From NCBI RefSeq assembly GCF_038446665.1, contig NZ_CP151802.1, positions 496,001 through 560,000 of the forward strand: 64,000 nt of DNA, given 5' to 3'. The stretch's first letter is position 1. The number at the start of each line of letters is the position of its first letter. A program made the position numbers and the translations under genes. The notes under the pieces were generated by a model. It saw only the letters and a program-made list of their open reading frames with translations. It did not search any database and was not told where the DNA came from. This DNA is from Lysobacter sp. FW306-1B-D06B. Its GTDB lineage: Bacteria; Pseudomonadota; Gammaproteobacteria; Xanthomonadales; Xanthomonadaceae. Positions 61,661 through 64,000 of the stretch are shown piece by piece.

Positions 61661-62008
61661 ATGTACCTCACGCTCTGCGACGATGAGCTCGCGGTGGAGT
61701 TGCGCCTTCCGATCAAGCCGGAGACGGCTGAGGTGCTGCGCATTCAATGGGGGTGCCTCGGCAGCCCGGAAGATGAAGCCGCATGGGCAGAGCGATTTCG
61801 GATCGCACTGGAACCGGCGCTCGCTGAAGTTCTGGACTGGGACTTGCGGCCGCCCTCCAAGGCCCAAGTCGCCTACGCCGTGGCCATTACCAAGGCCCTC
61901 AACATCAATCTTCCGGGCGAGGCACTTCTCTTTGGGGGCGCCATGTGGGAGTTCCTGGAGCGGCATGTGCCGCTATACAAGAGCATGCGAGCCAAGAGTG
62001 GAGGGTAA
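61661..62008 (+). CDS. small conserved partner of the HAD gene, copy 2
   Basis: 115 residues from the ATG just after the S9 peptidase stop. It is nearly collinear with copy 1 at 24326: VELRLPIKPETAEVLRIQWG, EPALAEVLDWDLRPPSKAQ, LPGEALLFGGAMWEFLERHV. No family was recognised. Its 3' end overlaps the GTG start of the HAD gene. Confidence 0.75.
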   Translation: MYLTLCDDELAVELRLPIKPETAEVLRIQWGCLGSPEDEAAWAERFRIALEPALAEVLDWDLRPPSKAQVAYAVAITKALNINLPGEALLFGGAMWEFLERHVPLYKSMRAKSGG

Positions 62009-62567
62009 CGCCCTGCGCAATCGAAGTCCCGGAATTACTCCCCGCTCTGCCGAGAAGCTGCTCCTATTCCTCGACTTCGATGGGACGCTCCATCCCCTGT
62101 GGGAGTTCACACGCAATAGTGGCGGGCGGGAAGTCGCCCGACGTTATGAGGGCCCATGGCTGGTACATGCGCCGCTGCTAGCGGAGCTTCTGGAGCCCTA
62201 CCTAGAGCAGATTGATATCGTCATATCCAGTTGGTGGGCCTATCACCGCCCCTTGGACGAGATCCGGCCGCTGCTCCCGCAAGCCTTGGCGACCAGCGTT
62301 GTCGACAGTATCTGGCTACATGAGTTGATCACCCCCACCTGGAGCGAATACCACTCCAAGCTGGCGTCAAGGCATGCCTGCATCCGGCTATGGCTGGATC
62401 GACGTCGCCCGGCTCACGGGGGACGCTGGTTGGCGCTGGATGACGACACAGATCCGTGGCCGAACGAGGATGAAGGCAGGCTCATTCGAGCTTGGGGCAC
62501 GTTTGGGAGCCTCAAGGTGCAGCGCGAACTGGTCGAATGCCTCGAGCGGTGCTTACGCGACACTTGA
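61998..62567 (+). CDS. HAD-like hydrolase, copy 2
   Basis: 189 residues from a GTG at 61998 (no closer ATG). Motif I is LLLFLDFDGTLHPLWEF, motif II is IDIVISSWWAYHRPLDEI, and motif III is RWLALDDDTDPWPNEDE. It is highly similar over its length to copy 1 at 23769. Homology continues about 120 bp past the stop into non-coding sequence shared by both loci. The gene pair was thus duplicated as a block, in inverted orientation, 37 kb apart. Confidence 0.82.
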   Translation: MEGNALRNRSPGITPRSAEKLLLFLDFDGTLHPLWEFTRNSGGREVARRYEGPWLVHAPLLAELLEPYLEQIDIVISSWWAYHRPLDEIRPLLPQALATSVVDSIWLHELITPTWSEYHSKLASRHACIRLWLDRRRPAHGGRWLALDDDTDPWPNEDEGRLIRAWGTFGSLKVQRELVECLERCLRDT

Positions 62568-62692
62568 TTGCGTTGGACGACGATGTCGCTCACCACGATC
62601 CGATGCACCAAATGTCAGCACCGTAATCGATGTCAACACCGGCACAAGCTGCTTGAACTGCTCAAAGTCAACCGGAATCGAAGGTCACCTGG

Positions 62693-62921
62693 ACCGGAAT
62701 ACACACCCAAGGATGCGATCTACGCCTATCCCGAATTGGCTGGCGCGTACTCGACGATTTCCGCCGCCAAGGCATTTGCTCTTGAGCGTCTTCCCTACGC
62801 AGAGCAAGCGGCATTCGCCGCGAAGGTGACGGAAAAGACGGTAGACGAGCTGGCAAAGGGCAAGACCATCGTGCCGCCCAAGCGGGAGCGCCCGCCGAGG
62901 GATATCGGGCATACGCGCTAG
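62693..62921 (+). pseudogene. C-terminal remnant of a plasmid-type protein (KfrB-like?)
   Basis: A frame entering from the duplicated tail gives IYAYPELAGAYSTISAAKAF, ALERLPYAEQAAFAAKVTEK and PPKRERPPRDIG. This resembles, from memory, the C-terminal domain of relaxase- or KfrB-associated plasmid proteins. No start belongs to it. It is probably a relic of a conjugative element. Confidence 0.4.
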
Positions 62922-63019
62922 AGGAGGTAGGAACTCCTCCATACCCGATGACCCATCGGCGTGGGCGAAGCGCACGCTCCGCGTGCAGGTCTCTGTGGGC
63001 TCCCCGCCCAAACCTAAAC

Positions 63020-63048
63020 GAGAAGGCCGCCCCGGGGGCGGCCTTCTC
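63020..63048 (-). terminator. intrinsic terminator of the sppA gene
   Basis: A long perfect palindrome (gagaaggccgcccc / ggggcggccttctc) lies 22 bp past the SppA stop, followed on the minus strand by gtttaggttt. It may act in both directions. Confidence 0.8.
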
Positions 63049-63069
63049 GGTTCAATCGAAGATTGATAT

Positions 63070-64000
63070 TCAGTACGTACAAAGGCAATGGGCCATGACC
63101 TTGAGCGCATGCCCGTTCTGCTGGGTCATGTACTCCTCGATAAACTTGACGGTCCCCGTCGTTTCCGGGACAACACGTACAAGCAGCGCGCTCGCGACCC
63201 CCGACTCCTGCAACGCCATCTGGCCGGTCTTGCTCGAGGCAAGTCGTCTCAGAAATTTCTCGATGGGCTTGAGATCACGTTCTACGTACTCGATCGCATA
63301 GGTGTCCGGGTTTCCCAACTTCGCTTTCTGGGCTGCGAAAGTAATCGCCTGCTGTAGTCCGCCGAGTTCATCGACTAGGCCGAGTTCCTTCGCTTTCGCC
63401 CCGGTCCAGATCCGTCCCTGTGCAGCGGACTCGACCTTCCCGGGCGCCATCGATCGCGCAGCGGCTACCTCCTCGATGAAGTCGTGATAGACCCTTTCGA
63501 CCATCTGCTGCGCGACGTCACGGTACTCCTGCGGCATGGGGCGAGCGATCGATGTTGCGCCGGCGTACTTCGTCGTCGATACGCCATCGATTCGGACACC
63601 GAGCTTCTCTAGCGCAGGCGAGACGTCGAACTTCAGGCCGAACACGCCGATAGAACCGGTGACCGTCGACGGTGACGCAAAGATCCTGTCGGCATTCATT
63701 GAAATCTGGTATCCGCCAGACGCGGCGTAGTCGCCCATGGAAGCCACCACGGGCTTGCCTGCTTTCCTCAGACGGAGAACCTCGCGGGATATCTGCTCAG
63801 ACGCGAACACCTCGCCACCGGGCGAATTGACGCGCAGGACGACGGCCTTGACGTCTTCATCCTCAGCCGCCTTGCGCAGCAACTCCGAGGTGGAGTTGCC
63901 ACCCACCTGTCCGGCCGACCCATCGCCGCGCACGATCGAGCCCTCCGCCACGACAATGGCCACCTTGGCTTTGCCGCGGCTCTTCGCGGCCTCCTTGTCG
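63070..64000 (-). CDS. sppA: signal peptide peptidase SppA (5' end outside the window)
   Basis: 310 residues are visible; the frame stays open through the window edge (KEAAKSRGKAKVAIVVAEG). This is the C-terminal half of a long-form SppA: VLRVNSPGGEVFASEQI, the catalytic-Ser segment MGDYAASGGYQISM, TGSIGVFGLKFD, and the tail repeat-domain (LGLVDELGGLQQAITFAAQK). It degrades cleaved signal peptides in the inner membrane. The extreme C terminus (HALKVMAHCLCTY) is unusual. The general-base Lys lies in the missing N-terminal half. Confidence 0.92.
   Translation of the reverse strand, partial: DKEAAKSRGKAKVAIVVAEGSIVRGDGSAGQVGGNSTSELLRKAAEDEDVKAVVLRVNSPGGEVFASEQISREVLRLRKAGKPVVASMGDYAASGGYQISMNADRIFASPSTVTGSIGVFGLKFDVSPALEKLGVRIDGVSTTKYAGATSIARPMPQEYRDVAQQMVERVYHDFIEEVAAARSMAPGKVESAAQGRIWTGAKAKELGLVDELGGLQQAITFAAQKAKLGNPDTYAIEYVERDLKPIEKFLRRLASSKTGQMALQESGVASALLVRVVPETTGTVKFIEEYMTQQNGHALKVMAHCLCTY

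Overview
The window looks like a repeat-rich, horizontally shaped region of a high-GC gammaproteobacterial chromosome, most likely a Lysobacteraceae (Xanthomonadaceae) member such as Lysobacter, Luteimonas or a relative. This is inferred from the protein families: DUF4019 proteins, an Ax21-like outer-membrane barrel, an S9 dipeptidyl-peptidase-type enzyme, SppA, ESPR-type trimeric autotransporters and xanthomonad-style insertion sequences. No rRNA or tRNA gene was seen.

Layout. 0-2.4 kb: insertion-sequence debris around an SDR oxidoreductase. 2.4-10.8 kb: a minus-strand operon of a 2295-residue YadA-like trimeric adhesin (with a 642-bp repeat in three full copies), an OmpA-family lipoprotein and a DUF4019 protein. 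11-15.5 kb: an IS3-type element, a DUF2167 protein, a candidate small RNA, a short LuxR-type HTH protein, a DUF805 protein and a lipoprotein. 15.6-23.7 kb: a defence island. It opens with a decayed tyrosine recombinase and a partner gene resembling the end of a gamma-mobile-trio (GMT) module. A complete type III CBASS-like operon follows (TRIP13-like ATPase, a small unknown protein, HORMA protein, CD-NTase, DUF6602 putative nuclease). Divergent from it lie a sigma-factor-like protein, a small helical protein and an ImmA/IrrE metallopeptidase. An FCP1/NIF-type HAD phosphatase lies downstream. A 69-bp perfect-armed inverted repeat sits between the two divergent operons.

23.7-31 kb: a HAD/small-protein pair, a HlyD remnant, two membrane glycosyltransferase genes, and a two-partner secretion locus whose transporter (TpsB) survives while the exoprotein is reduced to a tail. 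31-40.3 kb: two inverted copies of an rve-type IS enclose a response regulator with a degenerate receiver, a broken rnk, a second YadA-like adhesin, an RDD protein and an unknown protein. 41-46.5 kb: a BvgS/EvgS-like hybrid kinase with two NarL-type response regulators. 46.5-59.6 kb: small secreted, membrane and lipoprotein genes, many frameshifted, plus a second IS3 copy, an extra signal peptidase I and IS scars. 59.6-64 kb: more conserved sequence (S9 peptidase, a second HAD/small-protein pair, SppA running off the edge).

Themes. Surface adhesion (two trimeric adhesins, a two-partner transporter, a pilin-like protein, an outer-membrane barrel) is combined with a phosphorelay. A motif close to TTTCGTAnTTnTTGnATTC recurs 50-95 nt upstream of both adhesins, one NarL regulator and two small genes, and suggests a local regulon. 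The best candidate for an undescribed system is the CBASS operon with its apparent sigma-factor/peptidase control module. Heavy gene decay and many solo IS ends show repeated insertion and deletion.
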